This document shows positions 16,515 to 24,147 of a stretch of 64,000 nucleotides of DNA, piece by piece. This DNA comes from CALFBG01 sp045110315 (lineage in GTDB: Bacteria; Bacteroidota; Bacteroidia; Chitinophagales; Saprospiraceae): the NCBI GenBank assembly GCA_045110315.1, contig JBGCFY010000046.1, positions 52,926 to 116,925 of the forward strand. The letters run 5' to 3'. The notes under the pieces were generated by a model. It was not told the origin of the DNA. It saw only the letters and a list, made by a program, of their open reading frames with translations, and did no database searches. Positions within the stretch are counted from its first letter, which is position 1, and the number at the start of each line of letters is the position of its first letter. The translations under genes and the position numbers were made by a program.

Positions 16515-18021
16515 TTCCTTTTTTACGTGTAGTTTCTCTGAGAACGATTTTTCTCAAGGCTTGTCGATCAACTTTCCCGCTGATATTTTGGGGCAACGTC
16601 GCTAACTTTGTAATACTTGTAGGTAATAAATACGGTGGTAGCTTTTCTTTCAGATATGCTAAGATCACCTCACTCGTATAACTTGTTTGTGCGCTGACCA
16701 AATGAATTTCAAAAATATCATTTTCGTTTTTTAGAACGATGGCAACAACTTGATCTGTGTTTGTAAATTTTCTAGTTAGTGTTTCAAGTTCTCCTAATTC
16801 TACTTTATATCCTTGTATTTTATATTGATAATCTTTACGACCACAACTATAATAAATTCCATGTTCATCTTGAAAAGCTAAATCGCCACTGCGATAAAAC
16901 CTTTTTATAGTACCTTGTATTTCTCTTTCAAAAAATACACTTGCGTTCTTCTCTGGCAATTTCCAATATCCATTCATCACATGATCTCCCGAAAAACACA
17001 ATTCTCCAATTCCCCCTTGTTCCACTACCTGACGATTTTCATCAACCAAAATTGTTTGTGTATTTTTCCACGGGCGACCAAAAGCTAAGATTCCTTGATA
17101 AGATTTATATTGCCCCGCATTTTTTTCCAATTCATAAGATACACAAGCCATCGTAGTTTCGCAAGGTCCTGATATATTAACAATTCGTGCGTTAGGAATA
17201 CAAGCGGCCCACGCCGTAGCCAAAGTTACATAAAAAGCTTCTCCACCCAAAATGGAATACCTCAATTTTGGAAGATTTATTTGACTAAAATAGGGTTTTA
17301 AGAGATTTAAGGTGGAAGGTACCATCGCTGCGAAACTAACCTTATGCTCTTGCATCACCTTGACCGCCGAAAGGTATTTAATTTTTGTTTCCGGAACCGT
17401 ACAAACCGCTGCGCCAATACACCAAGCAGGCAAATAAGAAAGCAAAGACATATCAAAAGTCAAATCAAACATTTGCAAAAAGCGATCTTCTTCGGTGATT
17501 TCGTAACCCAAAGCAAAAAAAGCATCTAAACTACAATTGAGATTGCGCAATGTATAAGGAACGCCCTTAGGCGTTCCAGTACTTCCCGAAGTGAAGAGCA
17601 TACAGATAATTTGTTCGGGAGTCGGTGATTCAAAATCTAAGGACAATGCTGTTGCTGGCAAGTTTGAGCTATCCAAAATCTTCCAAGCGGCAGCACATTC
17701 CCTTGGTTTTATCTCACTTGCCAAAACAAAAACACTATCTACCTGCTGCATTACCGTAATGTTTCGATCCAAAGGACTTTTAGTGCTCAAGGGCACAAAC
17801 GCATAGCCTTCCATCCAAACGGCGATAATACTTGCGTAAGTTTGTAGATCATCTTGGGCTAAAATGCCAATAAATTGAGTGTCGGGGCGTTCCTTTTGGA
17901 GCAAGACGCGTACTTTGGAGACTTCTTCTCCTAACGAAGCGTAAGTATAAGCTTCATTTTTAAGATAGAATGCTATTTTTGTAGCACGTTGAAGAATGGA
18001 CGTTTTTATTTTAGCGAGCAT
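16507..18021 (-). CDS. AMP-forming acid/amino-acid ligase, NRPS adenylation type
   Basis: Activates a carboxylic or amino acid as acyl-AMP and probably loads the nearby carrier protein. 504 residues with all A-domain motifs: A3 TSGSTGTPKG (144-153), A4 FDLTFDMS (185-192), A5 ISGPCET (283-289, normally YGPTE), A7 YRSGDL (376-381), A8 GRKDYQYKIQGYKVELGE (394-411) and A10 with catalytic Lys483. The Asp in A4, usual for alpha-amino acid binding, is kept. The frame stays open to 18144, but a -7 box at 18074-18081 lies inside that extension, so the ATG at 18021 is chosen. D-Ala ligase DltA is the nearest standalone comparison. Confidence 0.88.
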   Translation of the reverse strand: MLAKIKTSILQRATKIAFYLKNEAYTYASLGEEVSKVRVLLQKERPDTQFIGILAQDDLQTYASIIAVWMEGYAFVPLSTKSPLDRNITVMQQVDSVFVLASEIKPRECAAAWKILDSSNLPATALSLDFESPTPEQIICMLFTSGSTGTPKGVPYTLRNLNCSLDAFFALGYEITEEDRFLQMFDLTFDMSLLSYLPAWCIGAAVCTVPETKIKYLSAVKVMQEHKVSFAAMVPSTLNLLKPYFSQINLPKLRYSILGGEAFYVTLATAWAACIPNARIVNISGPCETTMACVSYELEKNAGQYKSYQGILAFGRPWKNTQTILVDENRQVVEQGGIGELCFSGDHVMNGYWKLPEKNASVFFEREIQGTIKRFYRSGDLAFQDEHGIYYSCGRKDYQYKIQGYKVELGELETLTRKFTNTDQVVAIVLKNENDIFEIHLVSAQTSYTSEVILAYLKEKLPPYLLPTSITKLATLPQNISGKVDRQALRKIVLRETTRKKGID

Positions 18022-18073
18022 GAAATTGCCAGTTGAAAAAATTATAATACTCAAAAGCACAATCGCTTCAAGA

Positions 18074-18081
18074 CAAAGATA
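18074..18081 (-). promoter_or_regulatory. -7 box for the adenylation-carrier-GNAT operon
   Basis: On the minus strand this reads TATCTTTG, a perfect TAnnTTTG box, about 53 bases before the ATG at 18021. It supports that start over one at 18144. No well-placed TTG box was found. Confidence 0.45.
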
Positions 18082-18108
18082 CGATAAGCAAAACAAAGGA
18101 ACTATATT

Positions 18109-19068
18109 TTGACCCATAAGGAAGCCTATATTACATTTTGTCAATCACAGCCCGAGTTGCCTATTTTTTCGCAACCCTGGTATTTGGACGCCGTTTGCGG
18201 AGCAGATAACTGGGAGGTCATTTTAGTCCGACGCGGAAGTCAAATTATAGCGAGTTGGCCTTATTATGTCAAACAAAAAGCTATTTTCACCTATATTACG
18301 TTGCCTTATCTGACAAAAACGATGGGCCCTTACCTGATTCCCGCTTTCCGACACCTCAAACAGGAACATAAAGTCTTCGCAGAATTAATCACACAGTTAC
18401 CGAAAGTTGATTTTTTTAATCAAGACTTCCATGCAAGCATTACCAATTGGTTGCCTTTCAAATGGGCTGGCTTTCAGCAAACGACCAACTACAGTTACGT
18501 CATTGATCAACTCCAAGACTTAGATCAAGTTTTTGCGGGATTTTCTACCGACTACCGAAATAATAAAATTAAGAAAGCACAGCAGCAAGTTAAAATAGTA
18601 ACGGATAGAAGTTTACAAGAACTGTACGACGTCAGCAAGATGAGCTTTGATCGACAGGATTTGACCTATTTGCTTTCTTTTGATTTTTTACAACAATTAG
18701 ACGAGGCACTAGTAAAGCACCAAGCAAGAAAAATGTTTTTTGCGGTAGACGCAGCCGGTCGCATTCACGCAGTTTTGTACTTGATTTGGGATCAACATAC
18801 AAGTTACTATTTGATTGCGGGAGATGATCCTGCTCTCCGACATAGTGGCGCCAGCATCTTATTGGTTTGGGAGGCGATTCAATTTAGCAGTCGTACCTTA
18901 GGCTTAGCGAATTTTGATTTTGTGGGAAGTATGATTCCTGCGATTGAGCGAGTGCGGCGACAATTTGGTGCGCAGCAAAAAGCATTTTTTAATTTGCAAA
19001 AATACTACTCGCCTAGCTTCAAATTCTTAGAAAGTCTAAAAGCTTTTTTTAGCAAAAGTTATTATTGA
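18109..19068 (+). CDS. FemAB-like / GNAT transferase
   Basis: 319 residues of the FemAB/GNAT_6 type (two joined GNAT folds). Relatives transfer amino acids from tRNA to peptidoglycan, or act in exopolysaccharide loci linked to PEP-CTERM systems. Signs are the N-terminal PIFSQPWYLDAVCG and VRRGSQIIASWPYYV, and the middle DYRNNKIKKAQQQVKIV with DAAGRIHAVLYLIWD. ASILLVWEAIQFSSRTLGLANFDFVG follows, matching the late FemAB motif (D-F-x-G). The start is TTG at 18109 with AAAGGA eight bases upstream, and no ATG is available. Divergent from the ligase operon and probably part of the same pathway. Confidence 0.78.
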   Translation: MTHKEAYITFCQSQPELPIFSQPWYLDAVCGADNWEVILVRRGSQIIASWPYYVKQKAIFTYITLPYLTKTMGPYLIPAFRHLKQEHKVFAELITQLPKVDFFNQDFHASITNWLPFKWAGFQQTTNYSYVIDQLQDLDQVFAGFSTDYRNNKIKKAQQQVKIVTDRSLQELYDVSKMSFDRQDLTYLLSFDFLQQLDEALVKHQARKMFFAVDAAGRIHAVLYLIWDQHTSYYLIAGDDPALRHSGASILLVWEAIQFSSRTLGLANFDFVGSMIPAIERVRRQFGAQQKAFFNLQKYYSPSFKFLESLKAFFSKSYY

Positions 19069-19075
19069 AGTTGTT

Positions 19076-20911
19076 TTAAAAAAGACTGACGTAACCAAAG
19101 TGAATCTTTGCCGCTCGAAAATCAAAAGGATTGCCTTGCTGCTTGCCAAGCGCATAACTCAGTCCAAAAACACCAACTTTTGTTTCGAAAGTAATACCGA
19201 CTCCGAGTCCTAAAGGTTGATCGAAATTGCGCCGATCCGGTGTGATATTTTCTAAATAAGCATAATCACCAAAAAGATAAAAGTAAGAATTTTGACCAAT
19301 GATAAAGCGGTACTCCAGGGTACTCACGACATAATTGGTACTAAAAATAGATTCTTCGTCAAAACCGCGCAACAAGCGATTCCCACCCAACCGAAATTGT
19401 TCGTTTTGATAAATAGGATTTTCTGAAATAATAAAACCTGCCCGCAACGATGTCTTCACGACGCCACGCCGTCCTACCGGAAAATAATGTGCAACTTCTC
19501 CCATTAGTTTATACTGAAAGGTACGCAATTCGAGGCTATCGTAGAGACTTTCGTTGATTTCAACGATGGTCGCATTCTTCTTAATATTTTTAATACCTGC
19601 TGCACCGCGGAGAAAAAGATGCCAACCTTTTCTTGGATTAAACCGATAATCTAATTTCTGTAAATTATATTCCAAGCCAAAAGAAGAATTCCGCACATCT
19701 AAGGTTCTTGGTAAAAATCCTGCTCGAATCCGCGTCTCCTCTATTTGTAAAAGCGAAGAGGAAGTATTATTCCAAAATGCTTTAACGTAATTTCCCCCTT
19801 CAAAAATGTATTGAAAACCCAAATCCGTTTCAACATCCAAAAAAGTAGAATCTCTTTTGTACAAACTAAATTTTAAATCTAGTCCGAAAGGAAGATCCAA
19901 GACGTAAGGATACAATACTTGCAAATCCAATTCCTGCGTCCCCGGACTAAGCTGTTGAAACTCCGCAAACAACCGTTCGCCCAAGCCAAATTGATTATAC
20001 AAATCCGCGTTAAACGTTCCCGTAATCAGCAACCGACGTTGTAAAGCAGGATTCGTCGGATCACTATTTGTATTCGGCAGCACGCCCAATAGAAAGTCAA
20101 ATCGACTGGATTTTTTTCTTGTCAGGAATAAGTTGATGGTTGCTTTATCTCCTTTAAATGTAACCGTAGCATCTTTCTTTTCCTGTAAAAAAGCCAGCTC
20201 GCGAATCCGCGTCCGAATCTTCTTGATTTTGGCTTTGCTGTAAAGTGTACCTTGCTTTAAGCCCAAGTAATTTTCCAAGTATTGATCTGAGATTTTCACA
20301 TCTCCAATTAAGTTAATTCCATCGATGACAATCAGGCGATTTTTCTCCATCTTGAGCGATGCCTTAATTTCGTCTTCTCCAATCTCGATATCTTCCAAAT
20401 ACACAGAAGCAAAAGGATAGCCATTATTCTCTGCGTAAACCAACAAAGCTTCTTGGATTTTCCGCAATTCTAGATAATGAAAAGGCTTTTGTTCAAACAA
20501 ACGTTCTTTGAAACCAACCCGATCCAGAAAAGCTTCTTCCACCGCAGTACTTTTTAGCTTTGCCCATTTATAAGCTGCGCCAACGTGTAAGCGTGCCTCA
20601 AATAACTTTCCATTACGCGTCAAGCGATCAACGGATGCTGCCAAATATGATTGCGCTTGAAGTTGTTGTAAAAGTTCATTTAAGTTTTTTTTCAAACTTA
20701 AACTATCCGTGAAAGTAGTTTTGAATTCGAACTCATTATCTTGAAGAAAAGTAGCTGCTTGGTCGAGGACTTCGATTTTCAATTCAAAATCCGTTGGTGC
20801 GGTCTGCGCGTTAGTTTTTACGCAAAGCACAAACAAGAGGAAAAATAATTTCCAAATGGAAAGCTTCCAAAAAGCCGCAACCCTCACCTGTTTTTGGCAA
20901 TTCAAAGCCAT
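19076..20911 (-). CDS. Omp85-family outer-membrane protein (BamA/TamA-like)
   Basis: 611 residues. After a signal sequence (about residues 17-36) come POTRA-like units. RKIQEALLVYAENNGYPFASVYLEDI and LGLKQGTLYSKAKIKKIRTRIREL are the typical helix-strand pairs that link to the barrel. Residues 290-611 form the barrel: QFRLGGNRLLRGFDEES is the conserved RLGG...RGF loop segment, and the protein ends in VSLF with a terminal Phe. It is shorter than BamA (five POTRAs), so it is more like TamA or a lineage-specific insertase or translocase. Substrates unknown. Confidence 0.85.
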   Translation of the reverse strand: MALNCQKQVRVAAFWKLSIWKLFFLLFVLCVKTNAQTAPTDFELKIEVLDQAATFLQDNEFEFKTTFTDSLSLKKNLNELLQQLQAQSYLAASVDRLTRNGKLFEARLHVGAAYKWAKLKSTAVEEAFLDRVGFKERLFEQKPFHYLELRKIQEALLVYAENNGYPFASVYLEDIEIGEDEIKASLKMEKNRLIVIDGINLIGDVKISDQYLENYLGLKQGTLYSKAKIKKIRTRIRELAFLQEKKDATVTFKGDKATINLFLTRKKSSRFDFLLGVLPNTNSDPTNPALQRRLLITGTFNADLYNQFGLGERLFAEFQQLSPGTQELDLQVLYPYVLDLPFGLDLKFSLYKRDSTFLDVETDLGFQYIFEGGNYVKAFWNNTSSSLLQIEETRIRAGFLPRTLDVRNSSFGLEYNLQKLDYRFNPRKGWHLFLRGAAGIKNIKKNATIVEINESLYDSLELRTFQYKLMGEVAHYFPVGRRGVVKTSLRAGFIISENPIYQNEQFRLGGNRLLRGFDEESIFSTNYVVSTLEYRFIIGQNSYFYLFGDYAYLENITPDRRNFDQPLGLGVGITFETKVGVFGLSYALGKQQGNPFDFRAAKIHFGYVSLF

Positions 20912-20931
20912 ATTATTTATTTATCTTTGAC

Positions 20932-20939
20932 CGCTGTAT
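20932..20939 (+). promoter_or_regulatory. -7 box upstream of hemW
   Basis: TATCTTTG is a perfect TAnnTTTG box, 70 bases before the hemW ATG. No TTG box at the right distance. Confidence 0.4.
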
Positions 20940-21008
20940 GGGTAAAAAACGTAAAGATCAAAAAAATATTTAATTTCAAGAAAAATAATTCTCTTAAGCA
21001 ATCGTAAC

Positions 21009-22145
21009 ATGTCAGGCATTTATATTCACATTCCATTCTGTAAACAAGCTTGCCACTATTGCAATTTCCACTTTTCTACTTCCTTAAAATATCGTGCGGA
21101 CGTCGTTACGGCGATTGTGCAAGAAATAGCCCAGCGACACGATTACCTCGAAGATAAACAGATCAGTTCGGTTTATTTTGGTGGTGGCACGCCGTCTTTA
21201 CTAACGACCGATGAGCTACAAAGTATTTTCACGCAACTCCATCATTATTTTCAAATTGCGCCCAACGCAGAAATTACACTCGAAGCAAATCCTGATGACT
21301 TAAATCTTGCCAGTTTAACCGCCTTAAAGGCAACGCCCATCAATCGGTTGAGTATCGGTATTCAATCCTTTACGGAAGAAGATTTGCAGTTTATGAATCG
21401 GGCACATTCGGCACAGGAAGCAGAAGTTTGCATTGAATTAGCACGACAAGCAGGATTTGATAAGCTGAGCATTGACCTAATTTATGGTACCCCAACGTTG
21501 ACCGATGCACAGTGGGAAAGCAATTTAGCTCGGGTCTTTGCACAGCGAGTCCCACACATTTCCTGTTATTGCTTGACGGTAGAACCCAATACTGCCTTGG
21601 ATCATTTTGTAAAAACAGGGAAAGCAGCCCCCGTGGACGAAGAGAAATCAACTCGTCATTTTGAAATACTGCTACGAGCTATGGAAGCACATGGATACGT
21701 GCAGTACGAAATTTCCAATTTTGCCTTGCCCGATCATTATGCCCAGCACAATTCTAATTATTGGCTAAATGTACCTTATTTAGGCTTAGGACCTTCCGCA
21801 CATTCATTTGATGGCAATAGCCGACAATGGAACATTGCTAATAATGCAAAGTACCGGAAAGCTATCCAACATCCCGGAAAAAATCAACTCTTTGAACGAG
21901 AAGTTTTACAGGCTGCTGATCGCTATAATGAATATATTTTGACAAGCCTACGAACCATTTGGGGCTGTCGATTGGTGACGATCCAAAACATTGATTTTAA
22001 GTTTGCGACTTATTTCCTTGAGAAAATAAAAAGCTATTTGGACCAAGCTCTCATTCTCGAAGAAGATGACACTTATCGCTTGAGTACATCTGGAAAATTA
22101 CTAGCCGATCGAATTGCTATGGAATTATTCTGGGAAGAAGCCTAA
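21009..22145 (+). CDS. hemW: Radical SAM heme chaperone HemW
   Basis: 378 residues. CKQACHYCNF places the 4Fe-4S ligands at C11, C15 and C18. The next position, Cys in coproporphyrinogen dehydrogenase HemN, is Phe20 here, which marks HemW instead of HemN. YFGGGTPSLL (residues 56-65) is the SAM-binding GGGTPS motif. ISIGIQSF-type RLSIGIQSF, IDLIYGTP and YEISNFA are further HemW/HemN family marks. HemW is known to bind heme and is thought to insert it into respiratory proteins. Single gene, with no heme genes nearby. Confidence 0.92.
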   Translation: MSGIYIHIPFCKQACHYCNFHFSTSLKYRADVVTAIVQEIAQRHDYLEDKQISSVYFGGGTPSLLTTDELQSIFTQLHHYFQIAPNAEITLEANPDDLNLASLTALKATPINRLSIGIQSFTEEDLQFMNRAHSAQEAEVCIELARQAGFDKLSIDLIYGTPTLTDAQWESNLARVFAQRVPHISCYCLTVEPNTALDHFVKTGKAAPVDEEKSTRHFEILLRAMEAHGYVQYEISNFALPDHYAQHNSNYWLNVPYLGLGPSAHSFDGNSRQWNIANNAKYRKAIQHPGKNQLFEREVLQAADRYNEYILTSLRTIWGCRLVTIQNIDFKFATYFLEKIKSYLDQALILEEDDTYRLSTSGKLLADRIAMELFWEEA

Positions 22146-22484
22146 GTTAATTTAAGGTCTTTTTGTAAATATTACTTATAGAAACTGTTCAAAAAGTCTT
22201 CTTCCGCACTCCTTACCTTGTTACTAGTGCTTTCTTATATGTGTGTCGACTACAATAAATGTAATCAAAATAATTACATTTTATAAATTATTCCGTCTCC
22301 CTTCCTTTGATAGAAGTCAATAAACACGTGACTAAAATTTCAATCATTCGGGCCTAAATCATTTTCGCAGCTCAAAATAAAACAATTTTTAAGCCTATAA
22401 ATCAATTAATTACGCTTAAAACAAACAATTTGTTGATCAAAACTTGACACGTAAACACTTTTTGTTTATATTTGTATCAAATAA
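22146..22484. other. Intergenic region with an AT-rich inverted repeat
   Basis: AAATGTAAT (22257-22265) and ATTACATTT (22273-22281) are perfect complements with a 7-base loop, about 110 bases after hemW. It could end the hemW transcript weakly. A full promoter lies at the right end. Nothing else is recognisable. Confidence 0.4.
22443..22474 (+). promoter_or_regulatory. Bacteroidota-type promoter of the AntA-like gene
   Basis: CTTG (22443-22446), 20 bp, then TATATTTG (22467-22474), a perfect -7 box. Transcription should start near 22480. This favours the ATG at 22497 over the one at 22485, which would have almost no leader. Confidence 0.75.
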
Positions 22485-22496
22485 ATGACACTTATC

Positions 22497-23297
22497 ATGG
22501 ATCTTCAAATTTTAACAAGCGCAAAAGGAACAAAAGTAGTTACTGCTTCTAACCTTTATTTGGTTTTACAATTACCTCATGCTCAATATTTGAAAACTAC
22601 CAAAAAATGGTTAAATGATGTTTATGAGTTTAAAGATGGTATTCGCAAGCCAGAGAAGCTAAAAGATTATGCTTTACGCAAACAAGATGTAAGTATTTTG
22701 CAAGACTTCTACTTATCTATTGAGTTGGCAAAAATGATTACACTTACTTCTCAGAGTAAACAAAAGCAGAAATACGCAAAATGGCTTTTGTCACTAGAAG
22801 ACAAAGTCGAACACGCCGAGTTATTGACTAAGGATCAAATTCTAACTGTATTGGAATTGGCAAAAGTAATGGGTTCCATGTCTTGCCAAAATACCGTTGA
22901 GCAACAGCATTATCAGAAGTATGAAACCACTAAAGGTAAAGTTTACGATTGGTGGAAATACCGTTCTACGCTAATCGGTTATACGACAGAAAAGTTGCGG
23001 AGCAAAATGGCACAACTAGGCAAGCATCATAAAGGAAAAAGCACCGATCAAATGTTGATGGTCTTGGACAAATATGAAATGATTAGAACGGCGGTGATTG
23101 ATTTATTTATGTCAAGAGGCAAAAGTGAACGTTTTGCTAAAAATCTAGGAGATTTAGCCAAGGAATTTGCAAAAGAGTTGAAGGTGGAGGTTTGGGATGA
23201 TCGAAAAGCGCAAAATGCTTTTACGGATACGCTCAATGGTGAGTTGGTAAATGAAATTAAATCCTTTAAAAAAGGCGCTTATCTCAGTCTGTGGTAA
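22497..23297 (+). CDS. AntA/AntB-like antirepressor-domain protein
   Basis: 266 residues. The N-terminal 100 residues (ILTSAKGTKVVTASNLYLVL, KKWLNDVYEFKDGIR, FYLSIELAKMITLTSQSKQK) resemble the AntA/AntB antirepressor domain of phages: short beta strands, a W-L segment, then the D/E-x-A-K-x-I helix and K-x-R/K-x-Y basic helix. Residues 105-266 are mostly helical, basic, and unlike anything I recognise. There are no phage genes around, so it is either a domesticated phage regulator or a Bacteroidota chromosomal family. Assignment to the AntA fold is moderate; its target is unknown. Confidence 0.65.
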   Translation: MDLQILTSAKGTKVVTASNLYLVLQLPHAQYLKTTKKWLNDVYEFKDGIRKPEKLKDYALRKQDVSILQDFYLSIELAKMITLTSQSKQKQKYAKWLLSLEDKVEHAELLTKDQILTVLELAKVMGSMSCQNTVEQQHYQKYETTKGKVYDWWKYRSTLIGYTTEKLRSKMAQLGKHHKGKSTDQMLMVLDKYEMIRTAVIDLFMSRGKSERFAKNLGDLAKEFAKELKVEVWDDRKAQNAFTDTLNGELVNEIKSFKKGAYLSLW

Positions 23298-23644
23298 GGT
23301 AGTTTTTCTTTGAGCAGTTTTCTAAAAATGAATCCGATTTGAGTGGAGTGTTTTAACTCTTAGTCACTAATCTATAAGACAATGGAATGCGTTAAATTAA
23401 TATAATTATTCCGATGAGGCTTTCATCGCGTCATCGTACTACTTGCTATTATCAGTTGAAGTAGTTTCATTTCGTTTAAAACAGTTCGACAAGTTGAGTA
23501 TAAAAAATATTATAGTGTAGTTTTATATTTCCTCATAGTGTTAATGATGCCAGTTCCCCGCAAGAACTGGCACTTTTTTTTTACTAAGTTCATAAATCTT
23601 CTTATTATTAAGGCTGAAAGTATTATTGATCCGAAAAAAGACCA
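23298..23644. other. Intergenic region ending in an orphan strong terminator
   Basis: No coding region is visible. A strong plus-strand terminator at 23548-23582 lies 250 bases past the AntA-like gene, so either that gene has a long 3' leader or a small RNA is made from within this stretch. I found no clean -7 box to decide. Confidence 0.4.
23548..23582 (+). terminator. Strong intrinsic terminator
   Basis: TGCCAGTTC (23548-23556) and GAACTGGCA (23564-23572) form a perfect 9-bp stem with a 7-base loop, followed by a nine-T run (23574-23582). Confidence 0.88.
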
Positions 23645-24139
23645 ATGAAAGAAAGTAACCCTAGTACGCTAAATGAGTGGTATCAAATGATTTTGAGTGA
23701 ACCTAGTTATCTGATGGCGATTGCCATTGGTGGAGCAATTTTGATACTTTTGATTGCTCTAAATGTGAAAGGGAATAATAAAAAAGCAATTTTAAAGAAG
23801 CACGCACCTAATTTTGTATTTGAAGCCTTTCAGTTGGCACCTTTAGGAAGAGATGCTTATTTTAAAATTAAAAACATCGGAGAACCTGCTTTTGTCAATT
23901 TCGTTGGCATTAAACAACGGGACGACATCAAAATAACCAATGCCAATACAACCAATTTTGAAGTTACTACCGATAAAATTTATGGCATTTTTTGTGAAAT
24001 ACAAGGCAACCAAAAAATCAAAGCTGATTTTGAAGTGGAAATAGATTTTAAAGATCGTTTAGGCAATCAGTATCGACAAGTCTTTGCAGTAGACGAAGCC
24101 TTGAACAAAGGAAAAGTTAAGCTCATCAACTACGCATAA
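23645..24139 (+). CDS. Small single-pass membrane protein of unknown function
   Basis: 164 residues. One membrane helix lies at residues 22-41 (YLMAIAIGGAILILLIALNV), followed by a basic stretch (KGNNKKAILKK) that should sit in the cytoplasm. The soluble part (residues 53-164) is beta-rich: AYFKIKNIGEPAFVNFVGIKQRDDIKI and KADFEVEIDFKDRLGNQYRQVFAV. This resembles a small Ig-like sandwich. It converges with methylmalonyl-CoA mutase, with only 8 bases between stops. I do not recognise the family and see no functional clue. Confidence 0.7.
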   Translation: MKESNPSTLNEWYQMILSEPSYLMAIAIGGAILILLIALNVKGNNKKAILKKHAPNFVFEAFQLAPLGRDAYFKIKNIGEPAFVNFVGIKQRDDIKITNANTTNFEVTTDKIYGIFCEIQGNQKIKADFEVEIDFKDRLGNQYRQVFAVDEALNKGKVKLINYA

Positions 24140-24147
24140 AGCGAATT

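Noticed and set aside
18022..18144. 41-residue N-terminal extension of the adenylation enzyme
   Set aside because: Overlaps the divergent FemAB-like gene, and a -7 box lies inside it.
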